This document shows positions 22,218 through 34,326 of a stretch of DNA of 64,000 nt, in pieces (the stretch's first letter is position 1; every line of letters begins with the position of its first letter). Location: contig CM058232.1 in NCBI GenBank assembly GCA_030180135.1, forward strand, positions 79,899,001 to 79,963,000, in the 5' to 3' direction. The position numbers and the translations under genes are program-made. Source of the DNA: Orychophragmus violaceus (lineage: Eukaryota; Streptophyta; Magnoliopsida; Brassicales; Brassicaceae). Under the pieces are notes generated by a model that saw nothing but the letters and a program-made list of their open reading frames with translations, was not told the DNA's origin and made no database searches.

Positions 22218-23551
22218 TAGTTTAGTTATTAACAAAAAATGATTTAAACATACCAACAAAATTCTCACTCAACAGTGAAAGTACTACATCATCACTTGCG
22301 TCATGATTGTTGTTCTCCTACGTTTATGAAAATTAGAATCAATAATAGTTTTTTTTATAATTTCGTAATAAATAATCGTAGTAAAGAAGACATACAACCT
22401 GATGAACTAAATCGATTCTGGTATATCTGTAATTTTTTTGAGATCTTCGTTGAACATTATTAAAGATGCAGTTTTGATTCCATTATTAACAATTATTTCT
22501 ACTCGATATCTTTAAAAAAAAATTAATTTTTTAAATTCTAGCATTATAAAGTGAATATGTATACAAATATAAATTTGAATAAATTAAAAATACAGAAATA
22601 AATATATATTTTACCTCAATATTCATGTTATGTTTTCATCGGAACAAATATTGCAAACAAGTATGTCTCCTTTTTGGCATTTATTGAAAGATATGTAGTT
22701 TAAACCTTTTATAAAACACATTTTCACCATCTTTTTCTTGAAATATATATATATATATATATATATACTTTATTTGAAACATTGATTTAAATCAAAACTT
22801 TAAAATATTAAATTATTTACATCCCCACTTTCCTGTGAGTGAATATATAGGACTTCATCTATTGTAATAAATGACTGTAATTTATTATTTAACTATTTTA
22901 CCCCTTTTTACTTTGCCTGAAACTTTCGGTAGTGTTCTAACACAATATAATTATTATGTCATATTAGTAATAAATTATTAGATAATTTATAGATATTTAA
23001 TAAATAAAGAGACTTACTTTCCATCAAACTTATTTATTGTATTTATGTTGTCTTGGAAATAAATTTTTGAACTATTTTTGTGAATAATGTTATCATATGT
23101 TATTGGGCAATATAATACACATAAATCCAAATGCATAATTAACTAATATCGAAATAAGATTTAAACTATTAACAAAAAATATATAAATAATATGAGTGAA
23201 AATTATTCGTATGTGAAAGATATTTATAATAAATTCCTATTTTTTTGATTTTTCGTGTTTCCATATAAACTAAACTAATACATATATACGCAATTTATTT
23301 AGTCTTGAAAACTTAATTTGAAATAAAAACCCATAATTGAAAAATACCTTCATATTTAATTTTGTGGTAAAATTAGCATCTGTTATTGGTTAATATTCTA
23401 CGTATAAACAAAATGCATAGTTAAAAATATCGAATTAAGATTTCAACTATTAGCCAAAAATATGAGTGAAAAATTGTTCGTCTCATATTGATGGTTAGAA
23501 CTATTTCCAAACTCAAATTATTTCCATGTTTCTATATGAAATGAACTACTA
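22218..23551. other. AT-rich DNA, no gene seen
   Basis: The stretch contains a short (TA)n tract at about 22747-22769 and otherwise structureless AT-rich sequence. TGGATA/TATCCA words, frequent in the MULE further right, are essentially absent here, which serves as an internal comparison. Confidence 0.45.
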
Positions 23552-24606
23552 TCCTATATATAATGTTTGAAGGGGGCTCTCTCCAACTGTCACATCAGAC
23601 CCTCTTGATTGATCATTTTCAAACAAAATTTCCACATCATCATTAAACTAACACAAATATACTATTCAATGTAGTATTATTTAATTTAACTGTAATTAGT
23701 TAAAATTATTGAACATAAATTCTAAATTTGAATTAAATTTAGAATCTCATAAATATATAAATATTATATATTATAAATTTTAACTACATCTTCTATATTT
23801 TTATGCAATAAATAAACAAAAATAAATCTCAATAAAGTGAAATATCAAATTATAAGATTAAAAGTAAAAATAACATTATTAAAAGTTTAAAATAATTTAA
23901 AACTACAATCAAACAACCATAGAACAAAAAAATAATAGAAATAACTATTATTAAGAATAGAAAGAAAATATTGTAAAAAATGAGATACAATGACAATAAA
24001 AATATACAAAATATAAGAACGTAAGAAACAAAATAAAATCAATGGAATATCTATAAAATTAAAGAAATCTAAAATAATAACGAAAATATTAAAATATAGA
24101 AATAATTATTATTAAGAATCCAAAGAAAATGTTACAAATGAGATAAAATGATAGTAAAAAAAGAAATTATATAAAATATAAGAACATATTCAAGAAATAA
24201 AATCAATGAAAAAAAAAAAATATATATATATAAATATATGAATGAAAACTAAAAAGTTTTAGAGTTTGATGAATAAAGATGTATAAATAACAAGTATATA
24301 TTTTTTAAATAGTTTAAAAAAAATAAAAAGGATGATAAAAAGGTTGAAAGAAATAAAAGTTATAAAAAATCTCACTAAAATTTGATAATTAAAAATATTT
24401 ATTTATAAAAGAAATTAATTTGATAATCATATGTTAGCGTATATTATCTCCTAAAAGTTATTATAATTATATAAAAGAAAGAAAAAAAATATAAATTTGT
24501 AAATTAAAACATATAAAAATATTGATACTTAAAATAAATATCAAAATATATTAAATATTTATAAAATGTAAGCAAAATCCGTGCATTTGCGCTGGTTCTC
24601 TCCTAG
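23552..24606 (+). mobile_element. Non-autonomous Helitron, both ends visible
   Basis: The element starts TCCTATATATAATG after an A (23551) and ends CTCTCCTAG before a T (24607), the A|TC...CTRR|T rule of Helitrons. About 13 bases before the end lies a small imperfect GC hairpin (CCGTGC, ATTT, GCGCTGG at 24579-24595). At 1055 bp and very AT-rich it has no Rep/helicase and would depend on an autonomous partner. Confidence 0.75.
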
Positions 24607-24817
24607 TATAGATAAAAGTTGTATAATCTGAAAACTGAATTGGGTAATAAGACTCACTAATGAAAACTACCTTCATCATTTACTAGTACTGAAACAGTTA
24701 ATATTTTGGAATTAATTGTTTGCAAATTGGTACATGACAAATACAATTCTACTTAAATACATGAATCGTATGCTTGATAAATAAAATGCTTACTCATATA
24801 TTAATCTGGAAAATGTA

Positions 24818-25314
24818 CTTTGGGTGCTTGTTGTGTTTAAGTTCTTTGTGTATATGTGGGTGTGATATATGGTTTTGATTATGATATGATTGTCCTAAAA
24901 ATAACAAAATAGTGATATTAATCGAGGAAAAGAAGAAAAAACTGGTTAAATGAGTAAAATGAAGAACTTAAAGAATTTTGTTGAAAAAATAGAAGTTACA
25001 TGCAAAAAAAGTATCAAGAGATTAATCCTTAAAGACTTTGAAACTATGTATTTGAGACTAATGTTTTGGTTAGTTATTTGTTTTTTTGTGGGTGTTAAAT
25101 CTGATTTTAAGTTAAAATATGCTTGTTAGAAAGAACAAAATGAATAAGATATGTAAACAAAAAGAAGATGAAAAGTGATGTGGTTAGATGAATATAATAT
25201 AAAAGTACTTGTATTTTAAAATAGATGATTAATATTTTAAACAATAACTGTGATTTTAAAAGAGGAAAATATGAAAAACCAAAATACTTATGTTTAAAAA
25301 AATAGATGAAGGAT

Positions 25315-25383
<69 letters not shown>

Positions 25384-25972
25384 TTGAAAGATTTAAAATA
25401 AGAACACAATAAAAAAAAAGTGGTCATAGAATACGAAGAGGTACGAATAAATTAATTCGAAAAGATATGACATTCTTTGGCATCTTTTAGACTGTTATTG
25501 TGGTTAAGTTCTTTGTATCTATGTGTTACAATATGTGATTTTAAGTTAGGATATGATTGTCAGAAAAGAACAAAAAGTGAATGAAAAAAAAAAAAAAAGA
25601 TACCCAGATTAGACGAATTAAGCGAAAACTTAAAGAATTAGGTTTAAGAAATAGAAATTGATGTTTTAAAATAATTATTATTTTAAAAGTTGTACAAAAA
25701 GAACATAACTAAACATGTGGTCGTATAATAAAAACAGATACCTTTTGACGAAATAGAAGCTATATGCAAAAACTATCAAAAGAGTGATCCGTAAAACTCT
25801 GAAACTTACGAACAATATAGTTTTCAACAATGAGTCTAAACCAGCAAACCAATCTATTAAAGACATTGACATGCTGGTCTGAAACATCATTACAGCAAGA
25901 CGGCATCGACGAACTTTTCGCAACTTGATGCAACTTTGGCTAAGTTAATCAATGTTTAGTTCTTTATTCTAC
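24818..25972 (+). repeat. Degenerate tandem repeat units flanking the MULE (left side)
   Basis: Three diverged units can be aligned, starting near 24818, 25052 and 25480. Each shows a ttaagttctttgtgt-like start, then gattttaagttaggatatg, gtcagaaaagaacaaaa, and near its end gaaatagaagctatatgcaaaa. A fourth unit lies beyond the MULE at 46262. The units are AT-rich and non-coding. They look like an old minisatellite or satellite relic. Confidence 0.6.
25317..25381. repeat. (TA)n microsatellite, about 32 units
   Basis: An uninterrupted TA dinucleotide run lies inside the second degenerate repeat unit. Confidence 0.95.
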
Positions 25973-25982
25973 TATTTTTGTC

Positions 25983-26068
25983 GGGTGAATTGCACTGAGT
26001 GTATCTTTTATATCTTTTTCTTGCAAATTGGTATCTTCTTAAATATTTGTTCAATTGTGTATCTTTTT
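25983..26068 (+). repeat. MULE left terminal inverted repeat (diverged)
   Basis: About 86 bp align to the inverse of 46047-46134. The outer 23 bases and an inner caattgtgtatcttttt block are best conserved. The region between them has drifted. Confidence 0.7.
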
Positions 26069-26407
26069 GTGATGAGAGAGACAATGAAAAGTCAAAAATG
26101 CCCTTTAGACTAAATGACCTGAGCAATTACTCAATTGCTAACTATAAATTTTATAGTTGGGGTAATTTAATAATTGATCAGAGGCTTTTAATTTTAGGGC
26201 TAAAACAAAAAGGGGAAAAAAGCTTGTCTCTTTCGATCTTCTCTCTTCCACTTGAGAGTGGCGAAGGCAAGAACCAAAAACACTTAGTGATTTGATACTT
26301 CTACATCAATAGTAAGGTAAGCTTGACACGATTACAAATAACCAATTTTGTTTCGACCCCCAATCTGACAATGAAACTCCTGCGATTGATTTTGTATTTT
26401 GCAGGCA

Positions 26408-29400
26408 ATGGTGGACAAAGAACTACCGAGCAGATTGTACAAAACAGATCGATATCCAGATGGTAGACTGAATATATACTCCAAACCGGAGATACTAAAC
26501 AAAGTGTGGCAGATATTGAAGGATACGCCGGAGTGGGAGAGATTACGGGATTCTAGTTTTGGAGATTTGTTTAGGCTTCCGGTAAAGCAGTGTTCAATTT
26601 CAGGGAAAATGATACATGGGCTACTGGGGAGACAACTAATTACGAAAAAGAAGTACGAGTTGACTACAGTTTTTGCAGGGCAACCACTGCGATTCTCATT
26701 AGTAGAGTTTGGAATGATAACAGGCTTGAATTGTTGCGAGTTCCCGGAAGAAGAAGACACAGAAGAACGGAGTATGGTGGTGGTGAGAAGTACTTCGCAA
26801 TGGGAAGATTTATTTGGACAGATGAGTAAGACCATGAAGAAGGGGGACCAAGGTGTTAAGATTTCAGACATACTTGAAATGCTTGAGGATTCAGACATGG
26901 ATGGAACAAAAAGGTTGAAGCTTGCGCTGATATGTATTGTTGATGGAGTGCTTATTTGTAGCAACCAGGTTGCAAAAGCAACACCAGAGTTTGTTGAGAT
27001 GCTTAGCGATGTGGATAATTTTTTGAGCTATCCATGGGGAAGAGTGTCATTTCTTAAAACAATTAATTCAATGAAACCTGGCCCGAGAACGGGAAAAATT
27101 GGTGAAGATCCGGTTAAAACATTCAGAACTCAGCTGCAGCAGCAAACAAAGGTCGTCTATGGATTCCCGCTTGCATTCCAACTTCTAGTTTTCCGATGTA
27201 TTCCCGGATTCTTGGAGAGGATGTCTGACCATGAATCAACTATGAGCTTCATGGATACTTCTTTCGAAAGGATCCCAAAAAACTAGGCCTGGGACAATAA
27301 ACCGAACCGAAATTTCCGAACCGAACCGAACCGGTTTTTGGGAATTTCGGTTCGGTTTCAGGTATAGAGGCTAAACCGATCGGTAAGATTATCAATTGTA
27401 TTCGGTTTTCGGTTCGGTTCGGTTCGGTTTGGTCGAACCGAACGGTTAACCGAACAAAAACATAAAGCAAAAACCTAGATCTATTCCCAGCTGTCACCAT
27501 CCTCTATCTTCGATTATGCTTCCTTTATTCTTCTTCGAGTTAGCCTTTTCTTTATACGTCTTCGATTTCGGTGGTTCTGCTTCTTATATGTGTTTTGCAT
27601 CGTTAGAAAAAAAACGCAGCCGCCGTCTGTAATTTTTTTCTTTCTTTTTAATGTTTTAGGGTGTGGTGAATGGTGAAGATGACTTATGAAACTATGCGTT
27701 TCATGCGTTGGTTTTAACTGAATTGGGCTAAGCCCATTCCAATGGTGTCGTTGGGGTGAATTATTTTTTGTGAAATCCCATTTTTTATTAAATTAATTCA
27801 GGACCGAAGCCCATCATGATTTTTGTTTTATAAAACAAAAACCCAAAATTATCTTAACTGATTTTAACTTAAAGTTCGGTTATTTTTCGGTAAAAAAAAA
27901 AAAATTAACCGAAAAAACCGAAACCCGAACCGAACCGAACCGAAATTTATTTCGGTTATTTTCGGTGAAATTTTTAAAAACCGAAAAAACCGAAAACCGA
28001 ATAAACCGAACCGAAACCGACCCGAAGAACCGAAGTCCCAGCCCTACAAAAAACAATTGGATTAGTAGTGAGACTGTAATAGACGTAGAGTTTGGATCTG
28101 AGGTATGTGTAGTTTCGTATCGTGAATATTAAAACAAATCCGTGTATCCATACAGATGTGGTATTTTTATATGTACATGTAAAAGTGGTTCCTTATTTAA
28201 AACCAATGGGACCATTTGGAGAGGGCTGGGGGGAGTGGATAGACGAGATTAAAGATAAGAAGTTGGTGTATCTTGAAAATCTGGTGGATAGTGATCACAA
28301 CTTTATGAAGGAGGAGTGGCCTGGGGGAGATTCTTCGCAGAAGCTTATTAAATACGTCCGAAAGGCTATTGTAGAGAACAAAAAAAAAAAACCCTCCATT
28401 ACTCACTATTGAAGATGGCATTGAACACGTATCAAAGACTGTTGGGGAGAACAAGAAGAGAAAGCTACCGTTACTTGCTATTGAATATGGAAGTATAACA
28501 GAGACAAGTTCTGTTGCAGATGATAAATTCAAGAGTTGGGTAGAGAAGAAAATCGAGAATTTGGAAAAGGAGGTGGCGTGGTTAAAGCGAAGAAAGACGT
28601 CAAAGGATTGTAGGTTGCGTGGAATCAAACGTCTGAACAGCCCAGCTCAGAGGTGTACGTTGACAGGGATGAAGAGAATTTTCTTAGGTGAAAGAGAAAA
28701 GGGGAAGAAGGATAAATGTAATTCCAAGGGGCGGAGAATGTTAATACTGGAGTTGGTGATTAAGCTGTTGGAAGTCATGCGACAGACGAGGGCACTAATC
28801 GGGATAATGTGAATTCTATTATTTCTCAAGTTATCAACAGTGTTGATGAAACTTTTTTCGATCAAGAAAATTTGGGATCTGAATTTAACATTGGTAACTT
28901 TCGTACTCAGCTGGATGACACAATTGATCCTTGTAAAACAAGGGATGAATCAATTGTTGGTAAGGCGATGCAGCATATGGGAATGATCAAAGATGGGGAG
29001 GAGGAAAAGCACTCGAAAGATGTTTTGTATGCAGCTCAAAGTTTAGAAAACCTAGGAAAAGGTGGGGTTGTAAACAGTGCTGTGTTGAATCCATCAAACC
29101 AGGTGATATGCTGATATATTATAAAGTAATGATTTTGGGAGTTTGCATCCATTAGTTATGGTATTTGACTAATTGTACATAATGTTTACGTTGCGGTGGT
29201 CTTAAATCTTTGGGATTTAGCATGGCGAGTCCAAAACAGGCAGCCCTGTGGAGGGATATGAAGGTGATGTATTGGCCAAGAGTGAAATTTGTGATACAGA
29301 AGAAAGTGAAGTCATTCAGCATCAGGTAATTATGGAGACGTTTGCATGCTTTAAGTAGATATATATTTATGGATACGTTCACATGCTTTAAGGTACAGAA

Positions 29401-31470
29401 GGAGTTGGAGCTTCCATTGCAAACAAAATCTGATGACATACGCATGGAAATCGCAGTGGATATTTCCAGGGACAATGACGAAGAAGGGCAAGAGGAGTTA
29501 GCTGGCGAGAGAGTATCGATGGATAGTGAAGTGTGTACTACCTTTATGGATACATTTGAAACCTTGGATTAATTGGTGTATTATCCATTTTGCTAGATTT
29601 GGTAGATATAAGTTTTGTATGGATGTTTGGCAGGTTAATAGAGAAGAGCGTGAAGAAATAATTGATGGTGCATCCATTGGAAACAAAATTGATAATGCTG
29701 CTGCCGGGCTTAAACAAACAAATGGACAGATGCAAAGCAAAATTGAGAGTCCATTAAGTCAGGATTCCGCGGGAGATGGAGAACTGGAGAAAGATAGAAA
29801 GAAACTATCCACTGACGATCAAGTGTGTACTGCGATGGAGGTTTGTAACGCTTAATAGAAGCTGTTGAAGATAAGCTTTTGTATAAATGTCCTTATTAAA
29901 GGGAATAACAAGCTTAGTGTAAATTTTTTTGGCAGAGCGATCCAGGAATTCATGTTGAAGGAAATAAGGATGGAGTATCCATCTGCTGCGATCTCGGAAG
30001 AATGATAGATGGACCGAAGTCTGTGTCTGATGAAGAACATGCAACGGGAAGAGAGTCTAAAGTTGTCTGTGAACAAAAATATGAGGAGATACCCATGGAA
30101 GGCAAGGTGGACAGTTCCTTTAATGAGAACAAAAAGGTAGATGGACAAGAGAGACAGACGATAAAGGAACCAGCGAAGGTAGTTTAGTAAATGTTTATAA
30201 AAAATTTGGACTACAGAGTAAAGTAATTAATTTATGTGTGTGACAGGAAACAGTAGGTGTACCCTTTAATGAAGGAGTTAGCTTAACAAGGAACAAGCCT
30301 AAAAATAAGAACCACGGCCGCAAAAAGAACGGGGGGAAAATGAAAATATTGAGTGGTAGGACTGAAGAACCGGTTGAGCTAAGCGATTCTTCTCCCCCAC
30401 CAAAGCGTGTTAAAGAAAGTCCATCGAATGATGAGATTGAGCTAGCTCGGGTATTTGTAGGGTTAAGGGAAAGCGAAGATATGTATTTTGAGCACAAGGA
30501 CGCCTGGGAAGAAACGCTGAAACTATTCCCAACGAGGTAATAAATAACTGCGCTTATAGAAAAGGATAGTATGATAGATGTACTTACATGCCGTGCAATT
30601 TGTAGGAAATACGATCTGAAGAACTTGATGTTTGGGGAGGTGCCTATCAATAACCAATTCTTGCTTGACATTGCTGAGCCGAAGAAATTTTTGAACACAA
30701 CAGTAAGTATTTTGAAAGTTTGTTAATTATAATGGAATAGAAGAGTAACATGTATGGTATCTGGGTACTTCAGCATATGCAGGTACTTGCAGAATACATA
30801 TACATGAAACATGCTAGGTACTTCGCAGCGGAGAGGGTGGTGTTCCTTCCACCTTGGTTTTCCAACCATTTGCAAGGGCGACATAGGAGCTTTATGAAGT
30901 CAAAAAAACCCGCGGGAGTACCATTGGGACGAACGCATGAAGGAGTATGTATACGGGGAGTGGACGCACGGCCGGGCAAAGGCAAGGTGATTTGAAGATG
31001 TCTCAACAGTTTACGTTCCCATGAATTGGGACGACGATCACTGGGTTGGGGTTGTTATTAATTTAGATTTACAAACCGTTGAACTACTAGACCCGTTGCC
31101 AATCCATAACAGTGGTGCCAAAGCTGCTAAAAACATTGCGCCAATTGTTGAAATGATTCCTTACATTGTGGAGGCATTCTTCAAGCTCGACCCAGAGAGT
31201 AACAGTATGAAGCCAAGGGAGAAAACGAAGCCGGGGAAACAGGAACTAAAAGGGAATTTACCGCCTTATTCATGGAGTCGGTTAAAGACAGTGTACACGA
31301 ATGATCGAGTAGGTGATTGCGGACCTGTTACAATGAAGTTTCTTGAGCTGAATACCCTAGCTAGATCAGATGGAATAGAAGCGATGACAGATGAATTTGT
31401 GGACCAGTTTAGGCAGCAGTATGCCATGGAGATTTATAAGAAGTGGATAGTACCACAAATTTATGAATGA
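26408..31470 (+). pseudogene. DUF1985 - Ulp1-like (C48) cysteine protease gene of the MULE
   Basis: The product resembles KIU/ULP-like proteins, which join a DUF1985 domain to a SUMO-protease-like fold. Exon 1 (ATG 26408 to 27283) encodes DUF1985: LPVKQCSISGKMIHGLLGRQ, PLRFSLVEFGMITGLNC, NFLSYPWGRVSFLKT. The exon continues at 28055-28102 after a MITE. A coiled-coil exon (about 28180-28800), several short acidic exons (to about 30180) and an exon with a basic KNKNHGRKKNGGKMK stretch (30247-30537) follow. The protease domain shows H in DDHWVG, D in VELLDPL and C in GDCGP (31021-31470). Breaks are the MITE, an A-run frameshift near 28385, a frameshift near 30925 and a TGA at 30991-30993 just before the catalytic His block. 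This copy is probably inactive. Exon limits are approximate. Confidence 0.82.
27284..28046. mobile_element. hAT-type MITE inside the DUF1985 gene
   Basis: The element is 763 bp. The left end TAGGCCTGGGAC and the inverted right end TAGGGCTGGGAC are near-identical, and caaaaaac is duplicated exactly on both sides (27276-27283, 28047-28054), the 8-bp duplication of hAT elements. The subterminal regions are arrays of CCGAACCGAACC and its complement. The host reading frame continues in phase after the second duplication copy, so the insertion broke a previously open exon. Confidence 0.93.
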
Positions 31471-32763
31471 ACTTTTATCTATTCTGTGTGATTTGTAACA
31501 TTCATGGATTGTGAGTTATGTGTTTGAGACGTGAGGAAATGTTTGTCTTTCCGAACTTGGAGTATTTGGTTTATGTGTGATAACATAAATTAGGTGTTGC
31601 TATTTTGATAGGTATCATTTCGAATATGGGTGGATAGACAAATTGAAGATAAGTGTGGGTGGACAGGTGATATGAAGTTAGTCTATGGATACATACTTAG
31701 CAATATTTATGAAATGGTAAATATGTAAATTAGGACGGATAGCGATATTGCTGAAGGTATGAATTGACGTTGGACTTAAAATGATAAATGAAATAGATAT
31801 AGGGACGATATAGATAGTTAATAACTGAGAAGAATATTAATGAGTAGGTATAGGTATATTAAGTGTACTCTTAAAAGTGAATGATTAGATGGGAGTGGAT
31901 ATATATAAGAAAGCTATGTGGCTAGCATCTGACAGGTTTGAACCTAGAAAGTGCGTCGATAGACAGCATGTTGACTTTATAACGTTGTTGATATTATTAT
32001 TTGTATGTAAATAATGGATGGGAAAATAATATATGAAAATAAGGGATAATGTAGAGTAAAACAAATGGATAGCGTGGAGGGTAATAAGAGCAACGTATCC
32101 ATATTTGGGGAAGATTATACGCCGAGAGTTTTGATTTATTAAAGAAAGAGGTAATTTATTGGTTTCCTTGTTATTGACTGTAGTAGAGGGTAATAATAAC
32201 GGATGTTGTTGCCTCGAGGCCTGTGATATTAACGTAGGTATTTGATTTTATTTTTTTCATTTGCAAAAAAGGTAAAATGAAAGACAAAGAAAAAGTACAG
32301 ATTCATAGATAGTTTTGTGACGTAGACGTGAGATGATTTGATTGATCTAATAAGACACTGGGCGATAAGATTGACGGCAATGGCGAGAAAGTATATTATA
32401 AAATTGGATTCAGTTATAATGACGTCTTGGAAGTCGTAATAGTGATTTGACGAGACACAGAAATGATGACGGTTTGAAGGGTCAGCGTCTCGAGAAGCTG
32501 GGTTGAGGGGTTTAAAGTTGGGGATTTGAGACAAGTTAAAACGGGTATATGTACATGAATATATTTTGTAAGATTTATAGGAATTTCAAAAGTTTAGTGG
32601 ATAGAGGAAAGGGTAAATTAATACTGGATGGATAGTTTGATGTATTGGTGGATAATGTAACAAAAAAGTAAGTCATAGTTATAAATAATATTAAACATGT
32701 TTACGCAAAATAATAACAAAACATAAAATTATAATTGTTTAAAACAGCATAAACAGACGCGTT
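31471..32763. promoter_or_regulatory. MULE non-coding spacer rich in TGGATA/TATCCA
   Basis: This 1.3-kb spacer lies between the convergent protease and F-box genes. I count eight TGGATA or TATCCA words (near 31631, 31685, 31896, 32065, 32097, 32598, 32628, 32648), against about one expected from base composition. Many are followed by G or C, giving GGATAG. A 101-codon minus-strand ORF at 32229-32534 shows no family motif. The motif could be a binding site for an element-encoded protein (inference from VANDAL biology). Confidence 0.5.
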
Positions 32764-33654
32764 TTACATTGCGACGTCGGCCCAACCGCCACCGCCTTCC
32801 CAGCCGCCTGCGTTTTCCTGTCCGCCGTTTTCATGACCGTGGTTTTGTCCCCCACCATTGTGCACTACGACCTGGCCCCAACCGCGTCCGTTGTCATCAT
32901 GACCCCAACCACCAACGTTGTGCTCAAAATCAGGCCAAACACCGTCGAGGGGATTTGGTGGTAGCACAGGCCATTCAAGAAAAGTCTGCGGGATTATTTG
33001 GAAGAAAACAGTTTGCTCGATAGTCCAAAAACAAGCATTACACATGCCGCAACCTTTGATATTCTCGTCGTTGATACTAAGCCAATAATTAAAAACGGAG
33101 CAAGGGCATGATCTTAAACTTCCAACATCAGTTTCATCCCTTATGAGAGCGAGGTCGATGGCTATTCCGATAGGCCATGAGTAGCGCTCGAATTTCCTAA
33201 CGTCCTTCCTAAGAGCACGGATAGCGGAACGGGAAAGAAATGGGATAGTCAAACCTGAGTCAAAGGATGGGTAAATAGATCGCCGGATGACTTCGAAACA
33301 ATACATGGCGGATTTGCAACCGGCGATGGCAGAAGATTTAATCTTTTGAAAAGCTTCTAATCTTCCATTGTATGTGTACATGAAGTCGGATATGCCCTTC
33401 AAAAACAAAGCAGATACGTTTTTGGCATCCAAGCAAGCATTGTACAAAAGCGTGATGCCTCTTTGGTCTCCTTCGGATTGGCCCTCCTGGATAAGGTTAA
33501 TTCGAGAAATAGTATTCACGTGATCGGTGTCTTGAGAAAAAGTCTTGCAGACAGCGCGGACTTTGAAGTGTTCTCGAATATGATCACTTGCATTCTTCGC
33601 AAGGATTATTCTTCTTACTTCGGGCGGCAGGTTTAGAAGGTTAGCACAAGTCAT
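32764..33654 (-). CDS. F-box-like protein carried by the MULE, intact 296-codon ORF
   Basis: The ATG at 33654 opens an uninterrupted frame. Residues about 6-50 (LLNLPPEVRRIILAKNA, then VRAVCKTFSQD) have the L-P-x-E/D...V-C-K-x-F pattern of F-box domains, which bind SKP1 in SCF ubiquitin ligases. The following region (LYNACLDAKNVSALFLKGIS, AIAGCKSAMYCFEVI) resembles the Sel1-like part of plant At2g35280-type F-box proteins. A cysteine cluster (CPC, then CGMCNAC) near residue 185-215 could bind a metal. The last 50 residues are rich in Gly, Asn, His and Trp. No stop or frameshift is present although neighbouring genes are damaged. Pairing with a ULP protease gene in one element suggests interference with ubiquitin/SUMO systems, but this is inference. 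Confidence 0.72.
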   Translation of the reverse strand: MTCANLLNLPPEVRRIILAKNASDHIREHFKVRAVCKTFSQDTDHVNTISRINLIQEGQSEGDQRGITLLYNACLDAKNVSALFLKGISDFMYTYNGRLEAFQKIKSSAIAGCKSAMYCFEVIRRSIYPSFDSGLTIPFLSRSAIRALRKDVRKFERYSWPIGIAIDLALIRDETDVGSLRSCPCSVFNYWLSINDENIKGCGMCNACFWTIEQTVFFQIIPQTFLEWPVLPPNPLDGVWPDFEHNVGGWGHDDNGRGWGQVVVHNGGGQNHGHENGGQENAGGWEGGGGWADVAM

Positions 33655-34326
33655 TCTGAATGAACAGATTTGGGACTATGGAGAGAGTGAATGCGTAGAC
33701 AAATATTGTTTTTATGGATGCCAGAAGGTCGCCACGTTTCAGTTTCCAACGTGAATATAAATTCCGTAAGACAAACACGTATCCATAGAACTGTTAATTT
33801 GATTGGACGCGGAATCCGAATTGCAAAACAAGTAAAATTGCAAATTAATTTTATTTTATTATATTGCTCATATTATGTATAGGTATTATAGCTAAAGGGA
33901 AAGACATATGGATAGGTGATTGTTAAATATAAACTGGTTAACTGATGGAGAGACATGGGGCTGTGAAAGATGGATAGTACAGAACTTGGCATGAGATGAT
34001 GTTAGCGGGAGGTTGAAAATATGGTACTCTTAGGGGAATACCATGTCTTATATCGAGTAACATCTATGAATGGAAGAGAATAAGTGAGAATGGATGGTAA
34101 TTGATATTGCCAATAAACATTAAGCGCTAAAAAATAATTCGTGAATTTGAGGCCGCATTAAGTTTGGGATAAATAATTCACGAAGCTGGATGTGTAAAGG
34201 GGGTCTGTTTTAATGATATTCATTTACTAATAGACAAGATTAGATTGAAATAAAATCTGCAGTCTGTTATATTATACATGGATACAGAAGCAGGGTTCTA
34301 AAGCATAGATAGACACAGCAATATAT
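33655..34326. promoter_or_regulatory. MULE non-coding segment upstream of the F-box gene
   Basis: This 0.67-kb segment is the putative promoter of the minus-strand F-box gene. It contains four TGGATA/TATCCA words (near 33780, 33908, 33971, 34279). It ends at a tatat target site where a copia element inserted; the MULE resumes at 41156. Confidence 0.45.

Noticed and set aside
26332..26964. 210-codon ORF antisense to the DUF1985 exon
   Set aside because: It is a shadow of the well-supported plus-strand exon.
32229..32534. 101-codon minus-strand ORF in the MULE spacer, considered as a vanB-like gene
   Set aside because: I see no motif, and splice signals or relatives cannot be assessed from sequence alone.
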